DNA of 64,000 nt from Breviolum minutum Mf 1.05b.01 (GCA_000507305.1 DF240107.1:87241-151240); one strand, 5' to 3'; counted from the first letter of the stretch, positions 11,401 through 21,074 are shown. The notes: generated by a model not told the origin, from the sequence alone. A program made the numbers and translations.

Positions 11401-12372
11401 CCCAAGTTTGTCATGCAGTCTGCCGGTGGCCAATGTGATGGTGCAGGTCTACTTGGCACTGGTGGTCTGGCAAAAATGGCAGCATGTCTTCATATCCATA
11501 CGTTAGTGTTTGTGCACTTCTTTTCGGGTTACAGGAGGCAGTCAGATATTCACCATGTCATTGACCAGAGAGCTTTGCAGGGAGGACAGCAACTGTTTGT
11601 GATTTCAGTTGACTTATGCATGGGGCAATTCCAAAACAACTTGCTTGACCACCGAACGCAACAATGGTGGTTAGAGCAGATTTGGAAAGGGATTGTCATG
11701 GGAGCAGGGGGTGGAAGCCCATGTGAATCGTATTCTGCAGCAAGGTTTTTGCCTGATGGACCCAAGCCTTTGAGAACTGCTGAATTTCCATGTGGTATTC
11801 CGACCATTTCAAAACGTGGTTGGGAACAAGTACGCGCAGGTACAATGTTGGCAGCTTTTCTGTTGGAAGTGTTGTTAAATCTCGCAAGAGTTGGGGGCTG
11901 TGGATTTGCAGAGCATCCTAGCTACCCCTTGTGGGCACGGCAGCACAATCCCGACAGTCTATGGTCCAAGAGGCCAGTACGGCTGCTTAAGACCTTGTCT
12001 TGCTTCAGTGTAGTCTCTTTTGATCAATGCATCTTGGAATGTGAGGCAAGGAAACCGACCACATTATTGCTGTTAAGATTGCCCAAGCTTCGTGAGACAC
12101 TTTTGAGGAAAGGTGACTTTGGGCGATGCCATCATGGGCATCGGGCTCATCGAGGGCTTGCTGGTAAGAAAGCTGATGGGACATTTCGAACAGCAGTAGC
12201 GAAAGTTTATCCTCCTGCAATGAATCAGTGTATAGGGGAGGCCATCTATGATTTTGCCTGCAGCACATTTGATTTGCACACGGCTCATGGAGGCTTCCCG
12301 GAGGTTTTTGAGTCATTCCAAGGTTTTGATTTTGTTGACATGGATTGTGTACAACCGGATTTCCATGTCTGA
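5479..12372 (+). CDS. LINE ORF2: RNase H, endonuclease, reverse transcriptase, zinc fingers, C5-methyltransferase-like domain (2297 aa)
   Basis: The start is the ATG at 5479, just after the ORF1 stop. Residues 1-460 are unrecognised. Residues 468-610 form an RNase H domain (YVDGSA with D473, E527 in AAELTAF, D552, H596, D606 in NELADSLAK). Residues 686-970 form an APE-type endonuclease: N696, E736 in IQEAR, D864 and N866 in DANA, D930 in RRDYVLV, D959 and H960 in EDHIP. Residues about 1198-1584 are the reverse transcriptase: DKAPGPNRIP, motif A LFIDLKAAF with D1341, motif B TRGTRPGDPVADVLFNL, motif C FVDD with D1488 and D1489, and YKHLGTW. Zinc fingers follow at C1816/C1819/H1832/H1837 and C1852/C1855. 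The C-terminus (about 2005-2240) resembles a cytosine-5 methyltransferase: HFFSG, then GGGSPCESYS with C2082, then AEHP with E2145. It would nick the target, prime and copy element RNA. Confidence 0.93.
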   Translation: MMPWDQDTSTWCTDASVHSLYDSDDEVKVNERPSLKKVRFDSRIEIIEYDNLDSSVFLDRLVDQDRYGPLRPDMQALKQHVPDADCFQVQVWCIRRNGMGSSFHKSVHLHRGQEHRWFHQIASQYPEENFDGSARVHLALPQPKPVRSIECTFSAGGVPLVHVIISQTNHYSNPILLDMCVDEQCTLRSTWLVNAKKVEDIFRQVTWGDYVDSAAWKCQLDDHGISLSTDVQIAMYNGYHGTMHVHHVDAFSSEGADGSDGTNEEATVYATGDVDHCDPAIDASAMFQIPTPGSYDMQMDVFHHNWPWWSAHLVHQEGSHEDEVVHLQPFVRENASTVECAQGDATIEGGKRTAPCLSDRWCADLSTPSCGVTEGNSLHQEIRAKQPVVLSLEAAIEATPRDTSPEGIILEKTTPVMVRFDYQSWSEVVHKGFQMQLGPLPDGLFVKDATIIHMLRTRVEANDSPIAYEIYVDGSAWQDGAGWSVVVVEVFASGDTRFHSCGAGLVEVNVNSKNWIGADEADNVAAELTAFVVAQWVALTKCNDLPTTIRPDLKLSAKIAEGSWTCTSHPKLMQLCTAGVSLANGAHPAIREVRGHSNDPWNELADSLAKSVQHLFFPSDLHDFQPLHDLVVSEDLAWVWVQNSSDSLKAAFPQCIENQLWQLTPSQKRIHIAQSEDENLLQAKFGNFSCKVVTANVLALDSRIITQEVGRGAGPRTTRLDDQWHQAGCQIIGIQEARTEQGCHQSDHYRIFSSGCQTDNGIPRFGCELWLHKFAPIGTAADGSAITIDHLRIAVIHADSRRLFVSAIGCGLQFLFVVLHAPCLNVFARNESSASNDTLDKWWHDTSTIMSKNAGSHKTLVMIDANAPLATNITQLFGDWGIEPSNRQGEIFEEFLQVHQFAVPCTFQNLHKGQCGTWMHPATKKWYRRDYVLVSSDLLPCVSYSQVQRDHDTAFAHEDHIPAEIHIEGSLQWNTTSTCPNLCEQKLRDPNICAAFRDALASLPIPTWDVNVDDHARLQDAQIWQLAQQHFGRDKGKKKQRPKINETTRNLIQWKRQVLDFGRANNLMMDEDFRHELKELERMIRKWIRKDHADYYADLVCQLQQSGEIHDFRQVYQILSRLGRKKKNALYPRPLPLLQDHEGNVIPSYEEQQKAWMKHFSDVEAGILLSWDSLKAMQRPGLGVPDADIDFQCFPSVWDIQASIRKFKIDKAPGPNRIPPGVYKAGGEVMAKHMAILTTKVVAHAREPLSWKGGRLIPLHKAKHSSKTMDAYRSIFVSDYSAKLYHMSLRKSLVQVWENSLSTLQIGGRKGMGADLAHHVLQAHQAWARFKNIPAATLFIDLKAAFYTVIRQGLLDLDLEVSPLIYALAKLGIKPDEVRALIENAQSENATQGLSKHSAMLLQDLLTNTHFQIDHVKFPCLTTRGTRPGDPVADVLFNLTMSLILKDVRDNLLQSGQVDWFGQAEHCQDLEQAPEMPTCGFAEVVFVDDVALLMHGPDNSVIEQIATKAVSAIVAAAARRGLTVSFEKGKTELMWEVRGQGSRTYKKCLSESSWQVEVGTVDGPKTLRVVHAYKHLGTWVQSGALVAKDISHRVAGARSAWGALHRPFYCKSTVADRTKLQVFQATSMSKHIYNAHTWSKISPADLNNWIQKLRPMLYSFARKFLHGQAPFKFSIEVLAGIIQFLSPLDQLHISRLRYLKRLTRYCPAVLWRVLCEVQSEPHSWIAHCRQSLQWFQKFHKKAPNLPVEAPFYQWMLAASEDISWTGKLKKAAWSCIQLRYSEAQYAIWLDHFEVQFVTAGGVIADRLQVPTEEWRCEICSEQFGSKRALAMHAHKKHQYRKIAKYFAMDGLCNACMKQFHCRSRLCNHLNGRGRCLDILQAVFPPLPEEVVEQLDQEDRETAHQLKQEGWRSTKAFEPAITQLGPQVPRPGDEGLADFRRRWDLRTGAPGTAFHNLQGYCASINHANEADCYDTPKFVMQSAGGQCDGAGLLGTGGLAKMAACLHIHTLVFVHFFSGYRRQSDIHHVIDQRALQGGQQLFVISVDLCMGQFQNNLLDHRTQQWWLEQIWKGIVMGAGGGSPCESYSAARFLPDGPKPLRTAEFPCGIPTISKRGWEQVRAGTMLAAFLLEVLLNLARVGGCGFAEHPSYPLWARQHNPDSLWSKRPVRLLKTLSCFSVVSFDQCILECEARKPTTLLLLRLPKLRETLLRKGDFGRCHHGHRAHRGLAGKKADGTFRTAVAKVYPPAMNQCIGEAIYDFACSTFDLHTAHGGFPEVFESFQGFDFVDMDCVQPDFHV

Positions 12373-12454
12373 TACAGTTTACCTTGTGAGTGACGTCGCG
12401 ACCTTAGCATGAAACGACCGAGCACAACGCTGTGCAGCATCATGAAAGTGAAAA

Positions 12455-12467
12455 GCTTCAGGAGTCA
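12455..12467. repeat. Right target-site duplication of the LINE
   Basis: Exact second copy of the 13-mer found at 4119-4131. It directly follows the GAAAGTGAAAA tail of the element. Confidence 0.75.
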
Positions 12468-13138
12468 TGTGCTAAGGGACGAGTTGACTAGTTGGCCAAT
12501 GCCACATGGATGCATTTCTTTTCTCAAGCGTTAGCGTGGGCTTGCTGCGTGAGATACGAAGAAACCTGGCCCAGTAAGGGGAAAGGGAACATCTTCATTC
12601 AGGAATGAAAAATCCAGAAAAGGCGTTTGTGAGACAACAGAACTGCACATCAATGTGAGACTTTGACTGGTACTTTCACTACATAATATATCACTGATAG
12701 TGTCACTTGTATGATTTGCCGTGGCACTTGGCAGTTCTTGAAAACACCTTGGCTTGAGAATTACCATGGGCTGGCCACCTGAATGTCCGCTGTGCCTATG
12801 GACTATGAGAAGATTTGTGAGGCGGTGCAGGGTATCAACTGCTGTGCCAGGAACTTGCGCTTGGCCAATTGCATTGGAAGCTTAATGGCACATCAACAGC
12901 ACTTTTTGTTTTAAAAGTGGAGATGTATTTCTGTCCGGTGAAATGATTAAGTTACATCAGATTAGGACAAATTAGGGTATCAAAAATGAGTGAATCCGAT
13001 AGGAAGCTTGTTAAAACTGAAGCAAATCAATTGCAGAGCATTGTGATATTTCTAGAATTTTTAAGTTCAAAGATCCAACATCAACACACACATTCACCAA
13101 CAAAACGACAACACTTCACCTTTAGAGTTGAGATTTCA
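12468..13138. other. Gap after the LINE with no supported gene
   Basis: I see no convincing exon or RNA gene here. The open frame that starts at 12986 only becomes protein-like after the AG at 13137-13138, so its first part is more likely intron. Confidence 0.4.
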
Positions 13139-16100
13139 GGTACTGATCGCGCTGAGAAATTGGAATCACAGGCCAAGGATGTGTTGGAACTGCTGGAAAC
13201 TGTGACGCTTCCACAAGCCATGGCTTTGATCTGTCAATTGGCCTTGGATTGCATAGGCACCGGAAACATTCAGCGAAAAAACACCGGATGCACTCGAGAT
13301 CACTAGATATAATATGAATTGATATTGCCTTTTGTCTTAATAGGTAAAAGGCAAATGTACGTGTGCAAATGTACTTGATAAAGTCAAGTTTCGGGAACAA
13401 GACACACACACACACACTTACAAACCGGGAAGTAATGAGCAAAAATGATGTCATTGGTCACATAGGTTGTACTGAATGGTGATTTGAACATTGTACAGAT
13501 TGCACACCTCCAAGATAGGGAAAGCGTTTGGATGGTGGGGCTTCTCTCCTTTCAAAACGATCAGTACCAAATTATGTGGTGAAGTTAGGTTGATGTTCCT
13601 TAGATTGATGTTCCATATGATCCAACAAAAATGGGTTGCAGCAGCAATTTTTGTAGAACTCAGTGTCAAAGATGTGACTTGGAATCAAATTGATGAGTTC
13701 TAAGTTCCATAGAGATTTCCCTCACTTTCTATGCCCCAGGGTTGACCAAAGTTGTCGACTTGGAATTGGCTTCGCAAATGATGGATTGCTTTGATCAGAG
13801 TGGCTTAGTGGTGTGGGGCTTTAGTGTGGAAGTCGCAGAGGTCATTGCACTCAGCATCTCAGTTGAAAGATTGAAAAAATCCAGCCACAAGTTGCCCACA
13901 TACCCTTGACATTTGATTTGTTTCTTTGTGTTTTATGATGTCTTTGACCATTTTGGTTGTAATTATCTTAGAACCCCCTTCCTCAAAACAAGGTATTAGC
14001 CGCATCAGAGACCCTGAGTGATTTGACTATCCATCTCTGGTGCATCAGCTGGAAATGTTGTAAAGGTTGACGAAACGTATGCACGAAAGGCTATATTTTA
14101 CAGGGTTTTTGTATCATATTAGAACTGAGGCAATTTTTCACCGGCAAACGATAAGTGCCAAAAGTTGAAAGACAATGATTATGAACAACTAGAGAGAATT
14201 GGCTGCAGCAGATGCAAGCATTCTGTACAACGTCAAAAAAGAAGCACCTCCAATGAACTCTTCCACAAACTCTCAGGGCAAACATAAACAGCAAGTTCAA
14301 GTGCTATCTAGATCCCGTGAAATGGCCATGTGACAAGGATCAAGAAAGCATGAACATGTGACAAAAGTCAAGAGTCAAGATTCCGTGACGGTTAGTATCT
14401 CAGCAAGCTCACAGAGTCATTGCATCCCCTGACCCCACCCCGACCAAAAAATAGTATGAACAAGAAGCCTAGGATCTAAATCAGAATGTCATATTTTCAA
14501 GCTTATATATCAGCATGACCAAAACAACATCACGAAAACAGATACATCAAGCAAATGCCCCAAACAACATCACATCAAGCAAATACTCAAAACAACACCA
14601 CACAAACAGATACGTCAACTACTTCAACAGCAATGAAATACAAAAAAAGGAAATTCAGCAAAATCATTCTTTAATAGATACCCTGAAACAATCTAAAGCA
14701 TTCTTCATAAGAATGGATGCTTTTTGTTTATTCATATTATAGATCTTTCCTCAAGTAAATTGTTTAAAATCTTTTCAAAATTGCTTACAGACATATTACC
14801 TGAGCAAATTTGACACGTACTGCGAGGTATACCTTGATGGAAGAACATGATGAAATCATTACTGAATTCTTGGATGTCATTGATGCATGTACGTGATAGA
14901 AATACAAGCAAAACATTATGAACTTGACGCATGTAAAGTATGTAAATTCAATCATGAAAGCCTTTACATGTATAAGTCATTACGTCCAGATATTGCTAAA
15001 CAGCTAGACATATGTAAATATGAATTAATGTAATACATGCAAGAAACGCAAAGATATTCTTGATTCTGTAGATAAATGTAGTGCTAATATCAATATGAAT
15101 GATAAATAAGTTATCAATGCTTCAATTGAAAAATAAAATTATGTAATGAACGGTAGTGGTCTTTGGGGTATTTGGTTGATGTTTGAAGTTTGGAAATTAG
15201 GATTTACATCCAAGAATTCACGGTTTCCACGATTTTGTCCCCCATGTCCAACAGGGATTTGCTGCGCCACATCAGACTTCCCATTCCCCAGGTTTAGCTG
15301 CGATTGCTGCTTTGTTGGAAATTGGTTCCTTGGATTCACAAAAAATTTTCGTGAGATGAAAGGATGATGTCAGATATGTTAGATATTATGTTAAATCATG
15401 TGATTTGTATGCACACACACACACACTTTTGTGAGTTAATGCCATTTTATGTCATATGTCGTAGATCATGCTAACAAAATGGTGGTCTGGACCCTATAAT
15501 ACGTCAACATCAATGGTGTGGTGTGGTGTGGTGTTTTAAATTAGATTACTGGCACGCATGCATGTACAATATCAAAACACATGACATATGCAATTGAAAT
15601 CCTCAAATCTTCAAGGCTTTTCATATCTTCCAGTCGCCAATCTAGGATCTTCTCAGGTCATCATGACATGACAGTGCCTAGTCATCGCTATGCCAAGCGC
15701 TCCATGATTACACCATACCTGGAACCTGTTGCTGCAGACTTGGATGTGATCTCACCCCAGGCGGAGAGTGAATCCAGCTGTAAAATAGCAGTATTTCCAA
15801 CCGATATCATTTATATATATATTATATATCCCCCTAAACAAAGTATATGCATGGTGGCGTTTACAACCTGTCCCAACTTTTTTAAACATATCTGAAAAGT
15901 GTCGAGATCGCCCTATATAAGGCATCCGTGTTGGTTGACTTGAAAGAAAAGATCATGCAAACGTGTTGAGATGTTGTTATGCTATGTTGTACTATAATAG
16001 GGTGTGAGCTACCATGAGGCCAATGATGCAAAAGTGGAGGATAGAACCCCAACCCTTGCCTTTGTTTCACTGCCACATTGGTTTCCTTGCAGGTCTATGC

Positions 16101-17700
16101 TGCTTTGTGTCGTTTCGAGTTGCAAGATGACAGCACAGCAGAGGAGCGACATTTGGTTTATGCCTTTCAACAGATTTGCATCTGGATTCTGACCATTCTG
16201 CATCTTGGCAGATTCCGTGGATTGATGTGACCGCAAATTTTGGCGAAGATGATTCATCTGCCATCCTTAGTTGTTCAGTTAATTTATCCATAAAGAATCC
16301 ATAACGTTCTTATCCACAAAAGTTGTGTAACACTGAAATCACTATTCCACTTCAGTTTCCAATCCAACTTTTCTACCTATCCATTGGTGCTCATTACATG
16401 CCTTCTGCATTTTTCACTTGACATTTTGCCATTTTTTCTCATGGCTCGGATTTGACATCTGCCAGGTATCGTTTCGAAGGTTCCAATTCCATTGAAGCTA
16501 CCAATCTTTGGGATTGGGCTGGTGGTGATCCACATTGGTCCATGGTGCTGGGCAAAGGAGTTTTGACCTTTCAACAGGTGGATGGATGGATGGATTTTTC
16601 ACTTGAGATCCAAATTGTTTCCAACTTTTCAAATCGACTTTTGATTCGTTAGTTTTGAAGGTTTTATTTTTGTTCCAGATGTCAAACAGCATTACTTAGC
16701 GGAAACAAAAAACATGTCAGGTGCTTTGGTAACGCTTTTAAACCATCACAAGGTTTCACCCTTGCAGGTGGAAGATCATCATCCTCCAGAAGATGTGACA
16801 GTGACATCGTTGCCAGTGCCGGAGGAATTGCTGGAATTGAAAGATGCTGTGTTGGTGGCATTATGTGGTCTTCACACACCAGATATTGCCTTTGGAGGTG
16901 AATTGGAAGCTGATCTCATTGCAGATGACACCTGGTCGCAACACCTTTTGACTGGAACCAAGGATTTGGATATGTGGTTGTGGGCTTGAACTTGCTTCTT
17001 CCCTCACAACGGATGAGTCTAAAAGATCAACATGACCCAATTTTGTGGTTCATTTTAGGTACCTGAATTTTGTTCCAAGTGAGACCTGAGTGTTGAGGAT
17101 TTGGGTGGCGGATTTTCAATGGCCGAACGTTTGGTTGGCTCTGATTTACATCGATCAAGATTGGCACAAGCAGCGGTGGATGCGAATCTGGTGACCGCCG
17201 CTGTGAGCCATGTGTACCTCGAATTCTTTCAAACATTTTTTGTGGGAAATGTCATCGAACACGAGTCGTTTGAATCAAGTTTAAAGTGTTGTGATTTCCA
17301 GTTTGTTGCCATTGTAACTCAGTTGTTTTTTCCATGTACGGTTACCCACAAGACATGGTATGAACATGTATGAACTGAATCGCCCGCTTTTTGGTGCTTT
17401 TGTATGCTTTTGTCCTATCAAACATATTGAATCATCATCACCATCCTTTGATTTTGCATCTCACCATACTTTTTAAAGTAGTGAAGTTGAAAAATAGCTC
17501 CCTGTTCCGAATTCCTCAATCTCATATGATCAGTTTGTTCAGGTCCACTACCCAGCAGCTCCACTGCATCGCAGCTCTGCTGTCCTTCTTGGCTGCTTTG
17601 ATGAAACCTGTTCAGAGCACGGCCGCTGCGTGGAAGGAGGCCAGAATGCATAAAATCCGGAAGTCTTGGGACCTTTTTTATTTGTCCAGGGAAGGGTGAA
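13139..17700 (+). CDS. Series of uncharacterised + strand exons, possibly the 5' part of the U-box gene
   Basis: Protein-like open segments behind AG acceptors are seen at about 13139-13285 (KLESQAKDVLELLETVTL), 13740-13880 (TKVVDLELASQMMDCFDQSG), 15650-15790 (HRYAKRSMITPYLEPVAADL), 16465-16575 (EATNLWDWAGGDPHWSMVLG), 16679-16985 (ELLELKDAVLVALCGLHTPD), 17101-17215 (RLVGSDLHRSRLAQAAVDAN) and 17540-17700 (LHCIAALLSFLAALMKPV). They share strand, spacing and amino-acid style with the following exon, so one long gene is plausible. No domain was recognised. Individual exon edges are not established and some of these segments may be chance open frames; the 16679-16985 and 13740-13880 segments are the most convincing. 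Confidence 0.4.
13402..13418. repeat. Short (AC)n microsatellite
   Basis: About eight AC units in the stretch following the 13139 exon. A similar (CA)n run lies at 15412-15426. Confidence 0.8.
13900..15640. other. AT-rich stretch without supported exons
   Basis: Between the exons near 13.8 and 15.65 kb I see only AT-rich, stop-rich sequence with short simple repeats such as GTGGTGTGGTGTGGTG near 15520. It is probably intronic. Confidence 0.4.
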
Positions 17701-17945
17701 ATGTGTGGTTGAGATGAAACCAAGATGGTCTTGTGGTTTTGTTTGCGACAGAAAGAACCCAAACAAGTATTCGCAGAAATATTAGAGATGGTGCCCATTG
17801 TCAAGCGTTTGAAATCCCCAATGTGAATGATTGCAAGGAATTTCAAGATATTCATCTAATGAATAATCTCAGTTCAGATTTTAAAGTACAAGTAAGCAAC
17901 CCAACTTGTTTAGCCTCACATCCTTGCATGTCTTTCCCGCACCAG

Positions 17946-18581
17946 GTCATTGATGGTGATCCAAGTGATATGGATACACGTATCAGCAATAAAGTGGATG
18001 CTGAAGGTGTGCTGGATGCCTTTGTAGAAGATATCTCAGTTCATCGTCACAGTCTATGGGCCATAATCTGTTTTTCAGAGCCAAAGACTCGCAGTTTTCT
18101 GCAGGATGCAGCATATGTATCTGCCAAAGTAGCACCACCCGTGGAATTATGTCGTATTGCCCTAGCCCGCTGGGCAACCATTTGCAGTGACATGGCACAG
18201 CTAGCGGCTTTGATTTTGTTGGCTGCCAATAGTGGGCTGTTGCCAGAAGACCTCAATGATTTGGCGATACGTTTGGAGATTTTATCGTCTCAGCAATCTG
18301 AAGAGGTTACTGAGCGCATGGCACGAACACGTGTGCCCATGCGGCTACCGGAGAAATGGGAAGCATGGTATCAATTCATGAGCAGATCCAGGGTGAAGCC
18401 AGATGTGGAAACCAGAGAGGTGGTACCAGCACCAGCACCACCAGCGCCACCAGCGCCACCAGGACCACCAGCACCTGAGACGGAAAAATCCAAAGAGCCA
18501 AAGAAGAAAACTCAATCCAGTCTCAGGCGTTGTGTGAATCATCTTGTGCATGCGATGAAAGTTTCATTGTTGGGGCAATAG
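17946..18581 (+). CDS. Long exon of an uncharacterised helical protein with a proline-rich tail
   Basis: After an AG at 17944-17945 the frame reads VIDGDPSDMDTRISNKVDAE and stays open to TAG 18579-18581. The middle is helical and Ala/Leu-rich (APPVELCRIALARWATICSD, MAQLAALILLAANSGLLPED). Near the end there is a proline run (VPAPAPPAPPAPPGPPAPE) followed by a basic segment (KSKEPKKKTQSSLRRC). I do not recognise the family. The next supported exon, 193 bp downstream, encodes a U-box, and this exon may be spliced to it through a donor near 18550 rather than ending at the TAG; the phase of that join is not resolved. Confidence 0.6.
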   Translation, partial: VIDGDPSDMDTRISNKVDAEGVLDAFVEDISVHRHSLWAIICFSEPKTRSFLQDAAYVSAKVAPPVELCRIALARWATICSDMAQLAALILLAANSGLLPEDLNDLAIRLEILSSQQSEEVTERMARTRVPMRLPEKWEAWYQFMSRSRVKPDVETREVVPAPAPPAPPAPPGPPAPETEKSKEPKKKTQSSLRRCVNHLVHAMKVSLLGQ

Positions 18582-18773
18582 TCGCAGATGTAAACGCTGA
18601 TGCTAAGATTAGGTTTTGGAGTTTATTTTGAACTTGTTGGCGTGGTAAACATGAGGGCATGGACCTGTTTCACATGTTGTTCCCTTTGTCTGAAACGGAG
18701 AGTTGATGGGTATGTTGTCTCTTGGCATCTCTCAACATTTAGAATCATGCTGCTTACAACATGCATCCTGCAG

Positions 18774-19551
18774 GGATATCATCCGAGAAGCACCCAAAGA
18801 TCTGTGTTGTGCTCTTGATGGCAAGCTATTGATGGATCCTGCTGCTCGACATATGACAAGTTCTATCAGATCTTTTACTTGATGGCTGATGTTTTGTTTG
18901 AACACCGCAGTAGTGTTGATACCTTAAAGAAATTTTGCAAGGGTGAAATGAATCCGGCAAAGAGTGTTGTATTCCCCAACTGAATGATACGTGATTGATG
19001 CATGTCACATTTTTTTCTTCATTCCTTGGAATCCAAATTTGAAACCTCGGACCCAGAAACACTCGTTGAAACGGCTGAATAAAACGAGCAGCAGTGCCAT
19101 TTAAAAAAAAACACAGATCCTGTTGAGACATGTTGTGTGGCCAGAATTGGCACCAAGGTGAGATCACCTTATGGTCATGTCTTTGAACGAAGCATCTTGA
19201 TGAAAGCTTTGGAGAAACGGGCTTCCTGTCCGTTGTCGGAGACTCAGCGCCAAGTGTCCAACTCACGAAATATAAAGCGACTTTGCGCAGCAAAATGAAA
19301 TTGTTCCAAAATGAAATTGATAGGTGCATGAAATGGAATCAAGATGAATCAATTAAGATCAGTTTCAATTTCAATGAACACTCTTTCAAAATGTCATCAA
19401 CAACACTCAACAACCGTCTACAACTAAAGGAAATTCAAATCTCATGCTGTACAAGGACATTTCAACCCTTGAGCCTTAGCGATTGCCAACGTGATGGAGA
19501 AATTCGTCTTCGAGCAACTCGGTGGGTTCGCTTGGCTGTGCCACCTAAATG
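18774..19551 (+). CDS. U-box (E3 ubiquitin ligase type) domain in three exons
   Basis: Exon 18774-18840 encodes IIREAPKDLCCALDGKLLMD and a final Pro. Exon 19158 to about 19262 continues VRSPYGHVFERSILMKALEK and CPLSETQ. Joined in phase 0 they give the U-box signature (REAPKDLCC, LLMDPVRSPYGHVFER, CPLS). A third segment, about 19456-19545, reads LSLSDCQRDGEIRLRATRWV, which fits the end of a U-box where the last helix and a conserved Cys-Arg-Asp stretch are expected. U-box domains bind ubiquitin-conjugating enzymes and promote ubiquitin transfer; the substrate is unknown. The intron 18841-19157 begins with GC and ends with AG; the frame and the domain only join cleanly with this non-canonical donor. 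The exons upstream from 13.1 kb probably belong to the same gene. Confidence 0.72.
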
Positions 19552-20521
19552 AGTTGGAGAACTCCCAAGTTTTCGTGGTGTGATGGTCGTGATCCTCCTG
19601 ATGGTCGTGATGGTCGATTCAGATAAATCCAGATGGACATTGGTGTTGACAACTTGAGGAACGCGAAGAGAAAGGTGAAGCGGGGTGAAAAAGAGAAAGC
19701 TGAAATCGTGAAAATTGGAAACAATCTTCATTTGAACAACAGCCAAGTATCTAAAATTGCAAGCATCGGCATGCCTGGAAATTGCGTATTTGAAAGCAAG
19801 ACCTCCTTTGGGACTTGATTTTTGCTTCAAATGCTTCGAGCTGTTGCTAAGACCTCGAACCAGAACTGGCTCAACAAACGATGGTGGATCTTTTGAAATT
19901 AGTGAACTCCTCAGTTTTGTGACTTCTTGCTTCAACTGATTCTAGTGGCTTGAAGAGTGAACCTTGGCAAGTGAAATACTACTTCCATAACATCTTTGAG
20001 TCCATGTTCTCTTTTTTGAAGCTGATTACATCCCACCGGCGAAAGGCGACGGATGGTAAGCTTAAGCCTTACATCAGCGCTGAGTTTCCCTTGGAAAACT
20101 TCAGGTTCAGTGAGCTTTGGTTGGAAATAAACATACGTAGAAAATTCACTGCTACACAGCGGTGAGTTTCAGGGCACTGCATAAGTTTTCCAGTCGTTTG
20201 CGGGTGAAAAAGATGAGATTTCAATAGATTTCAGTGACACTCATTTCTTGATTTGTATATTTTTGTTAGCCAGGGTACCTTTCTTGAGGGTTCCGGTTGG
20301 CTCGGTTGACCAGTGGTGATTCTTTGAATGATGCACCTACTATGGAAATTGCCCTTATTTTACCTTACCTTTCCGTGAATATAAGAATTCGCATTCTTTT
20401 TACTTCAATGTAGTGAAATTGGTTTAATATTTCGTTTCAAGTTCTGTAAAGCTATTCAGATGATAATATTCTGGTCGTTTTTGGCGTATCCCATTCCCAT
20501 GGGAATTGATTCAACTCTGCC

Positions 20522-21074
20522 AGGGACGCCTTTCGTCTCATGGAGCAACGAAAGGCAGGGATGGATTGGTCAAGCATTGCAGGGGATGTGCTTTTGAAAA
20601 ATTGGTGATGAACCATCATTTCTCAGTGATTTCTTGATCAAAGTGACATGCAACCCCTTGACCTTTGGTAGGTCCTTGGAAAGCACAGGACTAAGTTGAG
20701 ACAGAGAATATGTAGTGACAGTTGCTAGATTTTGATAGGAATCTTGGACTCTTGTGGCTGCAATTATTTTAAAGACAGCTGCTAAGGTGTTGCATTACCT
20801 TTGGACCCACCAGCAAGCTTTGAGACAGATTCGTTTTGGAGCCAGAAAAAGACATACATGATTTCCTGCTTTCACGTTTGAAACCTGCGTGTTTTTATTT
20901 TTCACACAGTCACGCGGAAGTTTCCGTTTCCAATTTGTTTGAAAAATCATCATTTTTCCATCGCAGCTTTGGTTCAAATCTCGTCACATGGGAGACGCGG
21001 ACTGTCTCAAGGCAGATTGCGACGACTATTTTTTGTGGCAAAAATCACGGCATGTTTTGGATGAAATCTTTCAG
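20522..21074 (+). CDS. Orphan exons of an unrecognised protein
   Basis: Three protein-like segments: 20522-20580 (RDAFRLMEQRKAGMDWSSIA), 20788 to about 20850 (VLHYLWTHQQALRQIRFGAR) and 20967-21074 (MGDADCLKADCDDYFLWQKS, then RHVLDEIFQ). The last has clean boundaries: TCGCAG before it and CAG followed by GTGAGA after it, with a length of 108 nt, divisible by three. I do not recognise the protein. They lie between the U-box exons and the V-ATPase gene and could belong to the former or to a small separate gene. The V-ATPase C family has no matching segment. Confidence 0.5.

Larger units (their letters stand above)
4132..12454 (+). mobile_element. Apparently intact 8.3-kb non-LTR (LINE) retrotransposon
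   Basis: The element is delimited by a 13-bp direct repeat and contains a long 5' leader, ORF1 (4460-5467), ORF2 (5479-12372) and a short 82-bp 3' region ending in a small repeated tail (TGAAAG TGAAAA). No LTRs were seen. Both ORFs are uninterrupted and the catalytic residues of the endonuclease and reverse transcriptase are present, so this copy looks young and possibly active. It sits in the same orientation as the neighbouring host genes, between a membrane-protein gene and uncharacterised exons. The empty site would read through the 13-mer from TTTACAGT to TGTGCTAAGG. LINE identity is certain from the endonuclease plus reverse transcriptase architecture; the clade cannot be named from reading alone. 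Confidence 0.93.

Noticed and set aside
4213..12372. A single 2719-aa protein from the ATG at 4213
   Set aside because: The first 422 codons overlap a much more convincing ORF1 in another frame, and ORF2 has its own ATG at 5479 just after the ORF1 stop. It is retained only as a finding about overlapping frames.
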